From Rotaria socialis (Eukaryota > Rotifera > Eurotatoria > Philodinida > Philodinidae), in assembly GCA_905331475.1 (NCBI GenBank), contig CAJNYU010002045.1:1-64000 (forward strand): DNA of 64,000 nucleotides, in the 5' to 3' direction. The notes beneath the pieces were generated by a model, which saw only the letters and a program-made list of their open reading frames with translations, was not told the origin of the DNA and made no database searches. Shown piece after piece: positions 17,751 through 30,415 of the stretch. The position numbers and the translations under genes are program-made. The stretch's first letter is position 1; every line of letters begins with the position of its first letter.

Positions 17751-19298
17751 ATGAGTTCTGAACGTTCAATTTCACCCGATCCATTACCAAGATCGCACTC
17801 TCATCAAAATGTTGTCGCTGTAGATGGTAAAGAAAGTAATAGTCGCACTGCTCGTCAGTCATCATCGACAGCAACACAAAAGCGTCGTCGAGAGAGTCCA
17901 ACGTAAAAGAAAAAAAAGATTTTTGTTTTTGAAACATGAAAATTGATTTTGTTTTTATTTTTCAAGCCGTAGTCCAACACCAGTATCACCACGGTCGCCT
18001 GTATCACGATCACCAAGTCGCAGTTCGGTTGAAGGTTCAAAATCACCTGCTCCTCGTAAAGACAATCAACGGTCACCATCACCACCTCGTCAATCAAGTT
18101 CATCGGTAAAACGACGTCGTCATAAAGATGGCGGCGATTCTGGTCGACATATTTGTGAAATCTGTTCAAACGATGTTGAAGCGGCAAAACGCTTGTTTGG
18201 CGTACTTGATAATTGCGATCATATTTTGTAATTTATTTAAAAAGAAACCATAATAGCTCAATAATACAAAGTATAATTTTAGCTGTTATGAATGTATCGT
18301 GTCATGGAAACGTTCGAAATATAGCAATGCTGAATCGGAAAGGTACAGATAGCATTTATTAAAAAAAAAGATATTATATAAAAAAAAGCATTGTTTTCAG
18401 CTGTCCAGTATGCAAAGTTCGTTCAGCATTTATAACACCAAGTAAACATTGGTATGATAATAAAGATGACAAGTATCGTCTTGTTAAGAAGCATAAAAGT
18501 CATTTGAAGTAAGTTTTATTTTTAATCTGCTATTATTTATTACAATGAATTATGAAGTTAGTGAAAGAGAGAAACAATTTAAAACAAAATGAAAATCCAA
18601 TTAGCCAAAAAAAGAAAATCTTATCGCATATTTATAAATTAAAGATGATAGTTATCTTCACTCTCTCATTCTTCTAGGCCTGTGCCTTTATTCGTCGCTC
18701 GAGTTCTTCCTCAGATTAAGTTTATTAATCTTAAACAGATTTACTTTAATTAATATTGATTATTATTTAAACGAGTATCATTTATTTACGCTGGCTTGTT
18801 AGAAATATTTATATCCAGTTATCTTTGGCAGATCAAACAAAATATCTTATATATATATTTACTTTTTAATGCCAAAAGATTTTCAATTGTATGTATAGAT
18901 GTGCTGTGATTTTTATCTTTACCAGTATAAGCTTAAAAAACGTTTGTATACTCTCAAATATTTTCTAATTCTCTTCTTCTTTTCTATTGCATAATTGAAT
19001 ATTTATTCATTTTTTTTAAATTTCAAGGACACTTCCTTGCCGTTATTATCTACGCCATGGCTTCTGTCGTTATTCGGATCGATGCTTCTATGATCATCAT
19101 GAAGCAGCTAAACAATATCGACAACAACATCAACATTCAAGAGATCGTGATCGTGACAGAGATCGAGACCGTGAACGTGATCGTTATCATAGTTCACATA
19201 ATGGTAGTCGTTCACACCATTATTCGCCATCACCACCACCACCACCGGCATCATCAAGTCGATATTCATCTTCTCGTTATCGTGAACGGGCCTATTAA
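17751..19298 (+). CDS. Makorin-like RING/CCCH zinc-finger E3 ligase with SR-rich N-terminus
   Basis: Five exons, 17751-17902, 17967-18227, 18283-18342, 18401-18508 and 19028-19298, join in frame to 283 residues. A RING domain has C114, C117, C134, H136, C139, C142, C159 and C162. It is followed by the makorin-type linker (TPSKHWYDNKDDKYRLVKK) and one CCCH finger, C198-x8-C207-x5-C213-x3-H217. RING, linker and CCCH in this order match makorin E3 ubiquitin ligases. Unlike typical makorins there is no N-terminal CCCH finger. Instead residues 50-110 are Ser/Arg/Pro-rich (SPxxxxSPR units), and the C-terminus has an RD/RE repeat and a His/Ser/Pro tail. SR and RD repeats are typical of nuclear splicing-associated proteins, so a nuclear RNA-linked ligase is plausible. 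AATAAA is at 19385-19390. Confidence 0.85.
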
Positions 19299-19697
19299 TA
19301 TTTGTTTATTTTGATTTGTCATGATTATCATCGAAGATTTTCGCTTAGAAAACTTGATCAACATGATACAGGAAAAAAAGGAACAATAAACAAGAAAATA
19401 AATTCATCTTTGTATATGTCATTGATTAAAAATTCATGAAAGAAAAAATGCTTTTGTTTTGTTTTTCCACTATGTGTTTTCTTCTTTTTTTTGTTGCTGT
19501 TAACATAATGCCCATTAGAGATTTTCATTTCGTTGTTGTTCTTGTTGTTCGTTCATCTTTTTTTCATTTTTGTCTAATGTCTCTTCTCCCGATTATCATA
19601 TATATTCATTCGAATCTCGTTGTTCGATGGCACATATGCATTAACCATAAAATCAAAAAAAAAACAATTGTGTTGTTTATTTGTCTTGTAGATAAAA

Positions 19698-19799
19698 TTA
19701 GAAAAAAGTGACATCAGGCGATACATCTAAATCATTTGCTTCAGTAACTGCTAATACTAAAGAGACATCAGGATCATGTTCAATGGATAATAAAGGATT
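19698..19799 (-). other. Short antisense open stretch with protein-like composition
   Basis: A 33-codon open stretch on the minus strand ends in a stop. It reads like a structured acidic C-terminus (HDPDVSLVLAVTEANDLD). It lies just past the makorin-like 3' end and just before the CCT4 pseudogene. It might be a leftover terminal exon, but no upstream exon was found and no family was recognised. Confidence 0.2.
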
Positions 19800-20339
19800 T
19801 CAAACAAGACATACTTGATACGATTAAATTTTGAATATTGTTATTGATAAAGATACGAAATAACTAACGAGATCGTTGTTTAGTAGAGATTTAAATATAA
19901 TATTTTAGCGGTAGCTGATGTCGTATGAACAAACTTAGTGCCATGTGGTATGAATAAAATGATTGAGACTGGTAACAGTGAAATAATAATTACTAAAGAC
20001 GATGTCACTATTCTTAAGCAAATATTGATCATTCATCCTTCTTCAAAAATGAATAGTGTGTAATAGTTCACTAAGAAAATTATAGCTTCATTCCAATATT
20101 TATTTGTTAGACTTCTACTCACACAGAATGCCTTGATCAAAGAAGTAGAAGATGACCAAAACATATTTGGGTTTTGAAAAAAGTTGAAAAATTTTCGTAT
20201 TATATACACAATTTTCAACAACATGGCGAAACTTACATTCATCTACAGGAAGTATTCAAAGAAGAATGAAATAAGCTAAATGATTCTAGTGAATATGAAT
20301 GTCATTCTGAACGAATCGAAGATTATTCTGTGAGGTATG

Positions 20340-20960
20340 TTCAGATTTCCGAAAAAGTAAATTTCCGAAATTGACAAATTTCTCTCTCATCATTAAAAGA
20401 TATACAAGACTGCCAACAGAAATTTCCTTGGAATTTCCGTAACTGCTGTTACACGCGAAAGAAAATTATAAATACCATATTTTCAAATACCTCCCAATAA
20501 ACTTTCCTGGAAATTTCGGAAATCAGTTTCCCATACACAGAAATTTCTGTATTCACCATAAGTTCCATGTAGTTAACAAAATTACTAGAAATTCGTTTCA
20601 TTCTAGAGGGTAGGCTCTTTAAATCTATATATAGATCCATCACTGAATCTGTATGATATGAATATCGAAATTATAGTAATTTCCGAAATTTCTAGGAAAT
20701 TACTTTATTTTGGTTTCTACTCATGGTGAATGATATTGTGGTAGTTTCGAAAGGTTGTGATCGCTTCTAAAAGTTGATTATTTTGTGCCTGAAATTTCCA
20801 AAATATGGATATTTAGCTAGGAAATTTCATTTTTGGAAACCTACTCACTGATGCTTTATTTAGGTGGTGTTTTCGGGAAGTTCGGAAATTACTTTATATG
20901 GTGTATTCGCTTGGAATTTGTTTGAATGGTGGGATAGAAATTTCTTTTTCAGCTGAGAAA
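20340..20960. repeat. Cluster of short GAAATTTC-type palindromic motifs
   Basis: Many copies of GGAAATTTC, TTTCCGAAATT and close variants recur in both orientations over about 600 bp, inside the CCT4 pseudogene. They are not in fixed register, so this is not a simple tandem array. The origin is unknown. Confidence 0.6.
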
Positions 20961-22206
20961 TTTACTTTTTCGGAAGTTTGAACATTGCTGCTATTTTATG
21001 TATAATCTAGATGGAAAATACAGATATAATTAGTGATCATGCACAAGTGAATCGTACTATAAAAGAAGAACGTCAATGTATATTGAATATCATTAAAGAA
21101 ATTAAAAAGACGAATTATAATCCATTACTGATACAAAAAAAAACAATATTACCTGATGCTATAGGCGACTTAGCTATAAATTATTTACTGCAAATGAAAA
21201 TATTAGTTTTAAAAACTGTCGAAAGAGAAGATGTACCATTTATTGCTAAAGTAATTGAAGATTTTTTTTATTGCTCCTGTTAATAAAAACAAATTTATCA
21301 ATAATAGATGCTAAAATTTAGATACTTGGTTGCAAACCAATTACAAGTTTAGATCATTTTCAACAAGATATGGTGGGCTCAATAGATCTCGTTGAAGAAA
21401 AATTACAGCTGGCTCAGATAAAATCGTTACGGTACGTTTTGAAACTATAATAAGATGGCCCTTCTTAAAAAAAAATAACGTTAATCTCCCTAGTTGTTTT
21501 GCATAGTAAATTGCAAAGCTTAACAGCTTGGAGTAATCTAATCCTTGTAATGCTCAAGAGGAATTTTTTTATTTATCATTCTATTTTAAGAATCATCCAA
21601 TTTTAAAGAATACTTTCTCAAATTATAAATACTAACTCATAGAGGTTGTAACAAAGAAAATGCACTCTTTCACATGATGAAATAGATATTGAATTCGTAG
21701 ATTTTTACGCATAGATGATAGCATAAATTATTTTATTTTTATTATCTTTTGTAGTGAATAATAAAATAATGGTGATAAAAAGTAATAATAAAAGAAAAAC
21801 GCAGTATATTAATAACTGAGATAGTTTCTCTTCAGTTAATGTCCGTATTTTTTCAAATAGGATTAAAACGTACGTTGAACGGAGTAATGTTTCCCAAGTA
21901 AATAACATCATTTCAGAAAAATTTCAACAATGCAGATAGTATATATTCATTCTTTTTATTTTTTATTTTAATAGATTACAAGTGTTGCTCATTCAGATCA
22001 TTCAGTATCAATGTTATTACGTAGTTCGAGTAAATTAGAATTTGAAGAAGCTGCTCGTTCAGTTCATGATGCTCTTTTTGTCATACGGTATTTTGTGATA
22101 GAACGGTTTGTAATTAGAAAAAAACTTTGATTTTTATAGAATCTAAATTATATTTTATGAAGAAAAAATATAACGAATATAACTTCTAATGCGAGATCTT
22201 ACAGTT

Positions 22207-22314
22207 CCGTCATCGTCAAGAGATAAAATCCCGGTTCGAGACAAAGCATCGTTTTATTTTCCGTCATCTTCAAGAGATAAAATCCCGGTCCAAGACAAAG
22301 CATCACTTTATTTT
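22207..22314. repeat. Two-copy 54-bp tandem repeat
   Basis: Units 22207-22260 and 22261-22314 differ at only a few positions. Each contains CCCGGTTCGAGAC or a variant, which resembles a polymerase III B box. No tRNA cloverleaf was found. Confidence 0.85.
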
Positions 22315-24262
22315 CCATAGCATCTTTAGCAGTAAGGAGAGCAAGTCTCTAATAGTCATGGAATATATTTGTGTAGGAGCTACTGATAGCAGGATTCAAA
22401 ATTATCTTTGAGAATTTCTCAGTATAATAATATGAGTAGTACTAAATTATATTTTTGACAAATTCATATAATAGACACCTAAACAGGGTAAACTGATCAA
22501 GCTTTCAATTGAAGGAATAGTTGATATTAGAGTTGTGCTGTTTATTGAGGTGTCAAAGAATTGTTTGAGATCTATTATGAGCATAATATATATGTGGCAG
22601 GCGAGTTTGGAATTTAGTTGAGTTTGAAGTAGTTTTTTTCTTAATTTTTTTAATAGAATTTTTGTCGAGATCTAACTTTAGAAATTTTTATATTGAGAAT
22701 TATTCCTTGCATCTTTTTCCAATGAGTTTTTAAATAATTCAACTCTGTCTATCTTTTTAACTATGGGGACATGGGGACATTGAATTTATCTAAGGAATAT
22801 TTCTTCTCTATTCTATTTTTCTATAATCTATTATCACGAGCAGAAGAAGAAGAAAAAAGAAAAAAATATTTTTTCGATTAATTATTTTTTTCGCGTATTC
22901 CAATCTCAACTGAAATTCTCATGTCATCTGTGACACATGTGTATACATATATATATATAGAAAAAGCTCATTAGTTTCTTTAAATCCAAAATTACAATGA
23001 AAAAAAAAGATTCAATTAACAAAAATGGCTTAAAAAAAGGAAAACTATGAGTAATTAGTATTAGTATGCGTTAGCAATAGATCCCTGTTAACAAAAAACA
23101 TTTCTACTCAAAAAGTCAAAGTGAACTAGACAAGTCAAGTCCGGCATGATCCATTGTCTTTTGAATATAGCTATACTTTGCCAGGCATTTTTTTCAGTTC
23201 ATGTATTTTTTCTATTAATATAATCAAGCGGAAAAAATTGCATGAGAGTTCTATATTCTAGCTCTTCTTGAAATATCTATTGAAAAGAATTTTAATTCTA
23301 ATCAATTTAGAGAGCACTATGTGCCGGTGAAGCAGTATCCGAAATAGAATTGTCTGTTCACTTTTCTGAGTATGCACAAAGTTTAATCAGGGGTTGATCA
23401 CTATTGTATACGTGAATTTACTGAAGCACTTGAATTTACTCCATGTAGATTAACTGCAAATGCTGATTGAAATGTTCAAAAAGTAAATTTTAGTTATTCC
23501 ACATTCTATTGTTGTAATGAAAATTTCTAAAATAGATTCTTATATCAAATATTCTTGAAGAAAATGTTGTTCAACCTATACTATTACCGATGAGTGCTAT
23601 TCATTTAACGTTTGTTCAATATATGGGTTGTTGCTCTAATAATTTTTATTTGATTTTCTTTTACTCATACGATCAAAAAACAATCAATCGTGTTAATTAT
23701 GAATTATGATTCTTCTAGAAAAACGGAAATTTATTTTGATGCCATTGGCAATAACAATTTCGAAGGAGTCACATTACATCAAATGATTACATTGAATTAG
23801 AACCACTACTTAAAATTAACAAAAGCTAACTAGGACAATTATTCTTTCAAAGAAATAAGCAGTCATCATGAATATACCTTATTCGTGCAAGTCAAAGAGA
23901 GATACGATATTCAAACAGCTTGATACAAATTATGTTCAAAGCTAGCCTAATAATATATTTGTTGATGATGTTTCGGTACGAGGAAAGTAAAGTCCATAGC
24001 GAGAAAAGTAAAAATTATTCATTTGTAAAGGATCGAAAATTTAAAGTTCAATTATTGTGAAGTAAAATAAGTTGTCATATTTTTAACTGAATAGCAGAAA
24101 AGTTATTCGAAAGTGAGATTCATGAATATCATACTTGATGTCTTCGTTACATGATTAATACCTCAGAATAATTAAAATATATTGTCGATCATATGATTGC
24201 TGAACAATCTGTGTGCTACTGAAACAGTTCGATTAATTTTTAAAATTGGCGATTTAGTAAGA

Positions 24263-25072
24263 ATTTATCCTTATGATCTTTAGCGCTTGTTATATTTCTA
24301 CTTAATTTAGATTGCAATGATGCAATTCAATAAGAAATAGAAAAGAATTCTCGGATGATATACATTGGGTATCACTACAGTTCAAATAGCTAATCATTCG
24401 ATCGAAACTATTATCGAAAAGCAACCAATTGATGTGTATCGCAAATATGTATTATCTGTATGGGTATCATTTTGTTCTTTTTGTCATCTTGGATCATTAG
24501 AAACAATCATATATAACAAAAAAAAATGACTTTTTCAGTGAAACACTTATTTGTAAGTTGACTCTGAACAAGACGAAAAGTTCATTCTCTAGTGCAGAAC
24601 CAAATGTTCTGTTGAATGACACTAATTTGACATATAAGTGTCCTTGTTTTCTAGCTTAATCAGCAAGATTTTATTTTGATTTTGACCGCTGTATTAAAAA
24701 TTAAAAATTAAAAAAGACAAGCAGTATATTCGATCTGGCTGTTTTTGACTTTACATATCATACAGCCTGTCGGAAAACAATACTACACTATGTAGTTAAT
24801 ATACAATTGAGCATAAAGCAATGCATGACTCTTTCAATAGTTTTAAAAACCAGCAGGGCTCTTGCGTTGTGCGCATAAACTCAGCGGAACACTGCAAATT
24901 ATTTTCTTTATTGTTATTATTTAATCTTAAAGTATTTCGATTCAATTATTTTAAACTAATATTTATTAATAGACACAAGCAAAAGTATACATGTTAAGCA
25001 TAAGAAATATGTATTGATTGAATCTTTTACAATTAAAAATAAAAGAAGAATTAGGAATATTATTCTTATTGT
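24263..25072. other. Intergenic, possible pseudogene debris
   Basis: AT-rich spacer between the CCT4 remnant and the 3' end of the second GPCR. Short open stretches appear near 24340-24480, but none matches a family I recognise. Confidence 0.4.
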
Positions 25073-28000
25073 TTAATCACCACAATAGACACCACCATCA
25101 TCCATCATTTTTGATGAAGAATGAGGTAAATTGAGAGATAACGTAACTAGTATCATTTGGTTTTGATCATTACGTGGGCTATTGATTAAAGCGTTTTTTT
25201 CAGATAATGCTTTCATTTCGGTATGATATCTATTATTCTCATTAATTCTTAACGAAGGTGACGAGCTTGAAGGATGTTTATGATTATTATCATGATTACA
25301 AAATAATGACAACGAAGCATTATTTGAAGGTATTTCTTCGCTAGCAACACTATGTTTGAGATTTTTTCTAATTATTTTTTGACGAGTATTAATCGGCGCT
25401 GTTTGTTGTCGGTTTATTTCATGTTCATGATTAAACTTTTGTACATTTCCACTAAGCAATGCATGGTCCATATAGATTCCACTAGGATGAGAACATTTAA
25501 GTAAAATTAAATATTCTTGACGGAATGAATCTGATAGAAAAACATATAAAACTGGATTAAGACAATTATTAGCATAACCAATAATTGTTGTTAGATGTGT
25601 TAATTCTTTAAGAAAACGCATATTGGTATTCGTTGGTAATATAGAAAAATTTGAGCGTAATGAATATATTAATGGATCAATTGTTATAAATATTTGTAAA
25701 AACCAATATGGCAACCAACAAATAAAATAAGCTGCTACAACAGCAAGAACAATTCTTGTAACTTTGCGATGTGAACGTTGTTTTATTCCTGATTTATGTT
25801 TTCGACGGATAGTATTAAGACGTATAAGAAGAAGTATATAAAATGTTGTAATCATAGATCCAGGAATAAGAAATCCAAGTAAAAATCCATAATAGGTAAA
25901 AAGAATTTCTGGAGGAATTTGAAACTCAACCGATGGGAAGTCAATTACGCATCTAAAGAAAAATGAAAAGATTGCTTTTCCAAAGCAATTCAAATTAGCT
26001 TATGATTTCACGATCCTTTTTTTGAAATCATAGCAAAGAATGAATAATGCTGTTTCAGAAAAACTCACAGAATTATCTATTTAAAAAGTTATTTTCGTAG
26101 ACAGAACTAAATAGAAAGATTAACTTCGAGTAAAATTGGTTTTATTTTCATAAACAAATAAAAGACTATAAACGATTAACATTTTCAATGTGATTTAAAT
26201 TTTAGAATTTCATATATAATGAAAAACTTTATTTTCTTCAGATCTCAATCTATTTTATTCAATGTTACTCGTTTTTTTCTGGCGTTTTGATCAGGGATCA
26301 CAGCATAAACAAAAACACCAGTAAGCTTTCTGATATTTTGCTCCCGTTATTCTTGTTTTTCTATATTATTAGATTTTACGAGGAAGAATTCATTGTTTTA
26401 AATGAATAAAATTGTTATGGATAATTAAAATTTCGAATTGCATTAGGCTGTTTCTTCATGAAAAGTCTTTAATCTCAATAATCTTCATATCTGTCAATTG
26501 TGACATTAAATAAAAAAAAAGAACTGGTGAGGTTTGAAGCTGTAAATTCTTCTACGAGAACTATTATGCCTAATTTGAAAAAGTCTTCTGATGTGCAAAA
26601 GATTTAATTCGCTTAAGACAAGCAAAAACAATTTATCTATGAATTATTTCTGCCAGAACAAGATTTTATATTACCGAGTCAATCTTGTTCATTCAAAGCA
26701 CTTTAAAAAAGTACGATTACCTCAGTAAACCTTAATAAGAAAGACGTATAATTAATGTAACTAGCTTAGACATATGTATATCAATAAAACAATGATATAC
26801 ATGATTTATATATACATATTGAATTTAAACTTACAATATATATATCACTCTGTGTTAATTCAAGAACTGTAAATACTAGAAGCAATAGTAAGTTTGAAAA
26901 AAACAATCAGAATTATAAATATATCAATCAATACAAGTAAATAAATCAATGTTGTATAAACATGCATAGTTCATATCCAGGAGACATGCCTTTTCTAAAT
27001 TATTTATATTCGTCACTTGCCTAAATCCTACATGAATATTCAGGAATACAGAATCAATATTTTGATACTAACATACTGTACATATGTGAGATGATAGAAT
27101 ATGGATACGAAACTTATGTTGTTTCTTGTATTATTTGTGAATATAATTCATTTATAATAGTATCACTAAAATATTTCTATTAACATCGAACTATCGATCA
27201 AGGCAGTTATTTTGTATTGAAATAAAAGCAAAAACGAGAGCCTGGAAAAAAAACTTCTCGTAGTCAAACAAATGTGTAGGCATATAGAAATTCGTCACCT
27301 ATTTTTTAGTGTCAACTGAAGCACATGAAAATAAATTAAAATAGGTCTACGTGACGTTTTAGTTATGGCAATTATGTTTGAAGATATGTATGCATTTAGC
27401 AAATTTCCTCAATTGAATGGAGTACTTTTTCTTTGTTCTTATTGATGACAGAAATGGGACTTGCATTTTGTATTTTTTATTATAACTACATTCATGTTCG
27501 TAGTTTAACTTAGTGATGTGTAAAGGAATGAAGACGGATTAATACACTTCTTTTGTAACTTTTGTTGTCTACTATAGCTCTTTTTTTGTATAAATACTTT
27601 CTATTAAAATTACTAATGCATTTAAGTAAGTCATGTGCAAATAAACTATAATCATTGCTATGATGTTCATTATTAATCTTTTACATTTAGAATCATATTT
27701 CAGCTACTTCAAATTCTTTTCCACGCCATCTTAAAAACTTAAACATAAATAAAATTTAGAAAAACTTCTGATCAGTTGTAATTACAGAGCTTATAAAGAT
27801 TGATTTCTCATAATCTAAATGACTGTATAAATGCGATAGATCTGCAAAGATTTTCCATTAACAAAAGTGTCGAAGCAAAAAAAAACAACCATTATCCACT
27901 CGTGTTTCGTACCAATGCATAAGTTATCTGTGTGGATGATTTCAATTAATGTCTAAAATGTTTATCGTTCTCTTTCGGGAGTTCGTGCCAATTTGTTGTA

Positions 28001-29001
28001 ACTTATTATATATGAATATATTCTATATATAGATAAGCATGCAAAATCCTTTTGTGTTAGGATACATCTAGTTTTTTTAAGTTGACACTTTAATAAATGG
28101 TTTTATTTATCATAGAATTCAATAGAACTATGGATGGTACTTAGTTTTATTTTTGCCTTAAAGATTTTTTCTTATACGAAAATCGTGTATGTTTAACTAG
28201 AGTGCGCTCGCTCAACTCTACGTAGTGCATTTAGTGGGAATTAATTAAAGTAATATAAAAGTTCTAGCTTAACTGCATTGATTTAATCTGATTCATCTGC
28301 AGCAAAAGCATCACAAAAAGAATAAGAGACAGCCAAGAATATGATTACTCATTAGATTGATTTCGTCAACAAAAACTAATATATTAATAAGTCTTCTTAC
28401 TTTTCTACTCGATAACGAAACCAAACAGAATAGTTCTCAGATGTGGCCGTTGCGAATACCCATGTTGGACAAAGAAAAAGAATTGATATAAGCCAACATC
28501 CTTAGTAGAAAAATATGAAAACAATAATTGAAGATGTTTCATTTTCTATAGCATACCACCAATAATTATGACACATTTTGTTCTTGTTCGAAATTCAATA
28601 GCTAGAACCGGATGACAAACAGCCAGATATCGGTCAAATGATAACACGGCCAATAAAAGTGAACTGGCATACTGATTGATATGAATGAAATTGTAATACA
28701 TTTTACATAAAATATTTCCAAATATCCATCCATTAGCAAGTATCGTGATTATAAGGAAAGGTACACTCAAAAGAAGTACGAAATCTGCAATAGCTATGTT
28801 GAGTAAATAAGTATTGGTCACTGTGCGAAGACGCGACGAACGAAGAATACTAATGATAACAAGACCATTGCCAAAAGTACCAATGAAAAACAAAATTGTA
28901 TAGAATGGAAGAAAATAATAGGATAAATAATTATTTTGTTTCGTACCAATAAAAAAAGCAGTTGTTGTGTTATTTATCATAAGGTGATCGCTGTCAAACA
29001 T
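25073..29001 (-). CDS. Somatostatin / allatostatin-C-type class A GPCR
   Basis: Exons 28557-29001, 28401-28500 and 25073-25952 join in frame to 474 residues. Class A signatures are complete. TM1 has GNGLVI and TM2 has LNIAIADF. C99 before TM3 pairs with C183 in loop 2 (CVIDFP), and DRY is at 123-125. TM4 has a Trp, TM6 has CWLP at 260-263, and TM7 has NPVLY at 314-318 followed by FLSDSFRQEY. The TM6, TM7 and post-TM7 sequences resemble somatostatin, opioid and insect allatostatin-C receptors, so a Gi/o-coupled neuropeptide receptor is likely; ligand identity is inferred. Asn-Thr-Thr near residue 11 is a possible glycosylation site. The C-terminal tail is long, about 140 residues, and Ser/Asn/His-rich. 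Intron 2 is 2.4 kb and holds no recognised gene. Confidence 0.9.
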
Positions 29002-30415
29002 GGTTCATTTAGTTTTCTTATATTTTGTTTTATATAATATGTTCTGAACATTTAATCGAGAAGAATATTCTTGAGAAGCTCTAGAGAAAAAGGATTAGAA
29101 GAGTATAAAAATTCCAAAAGAGAGGACTAATTTTTTTTCTTCGTATTTTTTTCTCTCTCATTTTGTTCTGTACTGGCCGGAATCAAATGCAAACAAGTAA
29201 ACGAGAATTCTAGAGGTTATAGAAAAAGGAAAGAAAAAGCAGCTACTATTATTGTCATAGTTGAATACTTTGATACGTATTCTAAATGTACTATAATTTA
29301 CTACTGCTATGATATTAAAGAGTATTTTTCTACTAATTCTTGTTTGAAATATTCATTACCTATAATTTTTCCCTTTAGTTTTTCTTTCATTCCATATCAA
29401 ATAGTCGACAGAAAAATTTTGATTGTGAACCTCTTCTTGAATGAGGAAGTGTGAATGCAGGAGGTGTAAATACGCTCTTCCTTTTACTGACATAGATTAT
29501 TCTTGAACGAAAAATATACAATGAGATAATGCACGATCATTAAGCTAAAATGAATTGTTCTTAATACATAATGCTATTTTTGTTACTAAAAAAAAACATT
29601 CGAAATAGCCGATAGAAACTCATGAATAGTATCAAATAAATTATATCTCTGGATCTGATATGTACAAATAAGTACAAAAAAGAAAAAATACTAAAAACTT
29701 TATGAATTGTTCTAAAAGTTCGATTTTTTAATATGTTGAAGTTAAAAATGGCAAGTTGTCTTCGTCAAAAAATATAAATATTCTAATATGAACAGTGAAA
29801 ATTTGGTACGCTCAGTGAATGTTATTCATAGTTTTTAAGTTTGCAATGAACGTACATTTTAAAAAAAGTAGTAATATTAACTTCTTGCTTGCAAAGATAA
29901 GACTGTAGTCTCAACATTTGCCTCAATTCACTTGTGAACAACTTTAGCATGGGAATTGAGAAAGATTAATGGTAGAACAAACCGTTACGACTAACAAATA
30001 AACTAAATTAATACGGCCACTTGTCTATGCATTTTTATCTCGAACTAACAAACTATGAATAGGACTAATTGCTAACAGGAAATTCTTTGTATATACTCTA
30101 TTCTACATATATGAAAATTGCTCGTGATAAGCTCAAGTTCAATTCTTTCTATAACTATTATTGTTGACTGTAGATAATTTTATACATGAAATGCTAGAAA
30201 ATAAAAACATGAGTATCAACAACGTGTGTTTTTTCAGAAATAAATGAAATCTATAGCATTTTTTATTTACAAAACTCGAATAAAGTATTCTATTTATAAT
30301 AAAATAGTCATTTTGTCTTTGATTATGTTTTTTTTTATATATACCAAATTATTGCTATTCATATTAACACACTTGGTTGAAAAGCTCTTGTTATGAAAAT
30401 AAAATTATTTCATTT
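29002..30415. other. Intergenic, no feature recognised
   Basis: AT-rich spacer between the second GPCR promoter side and the 3' end of the first F-box-like gene. Nothing supported was found. Confidence 0.45.

Larger units (their letters stand above)
19909..24262 (+). pseudogene. CCT4: Decayed CCT4 (TCP-1 delta) chaperonin gene
   Basis: Blocks matching the delta subunit of the CCT chaperonin occur in the correct order and strand. They are 19909-20041 (CGMNKMIETGN, ITKDDVTILKQ), 21011-21270 (SDHAQVNRTIKEER..LLIQKKTILPDAIGDLA), 21322-21431 (GCKPITSLDHFQQDMVGS), 21975-22087 (KLEFEEAARSVHDALFVIR), 23313-23458 (AGEAVSEIELSVHFSEYA), 23535-23612 (ISNILEENVVQPILL) and 24213-24262 (ATETVRLIFKIGDLV). 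Several blocks keep AG/GT borders, so it decayed from an intron-bearing copy, not a processed one. Disabling changes include an in-frame TGA in the first block where the family has Arg, and a frameshift near 23395. The glycine of the LGP nucleotide-loop region is lost, and parts between blocks are missing. It is probably a degraded paralogue or homeologue. Confidence 0.85.

Noticed and set aside
17855-18187. Minus-strand frame over the makorin-like exons
   Set aside because: Antisense shadow of the SR-rich coding region, which is supported by splice phase and RING residues.
22201-22320. tRNA gene in the 54-bp repeats
   Set aside because: Only a B-box-like motif is present. No acceptor stem, anticodon arm or A box could be paired.
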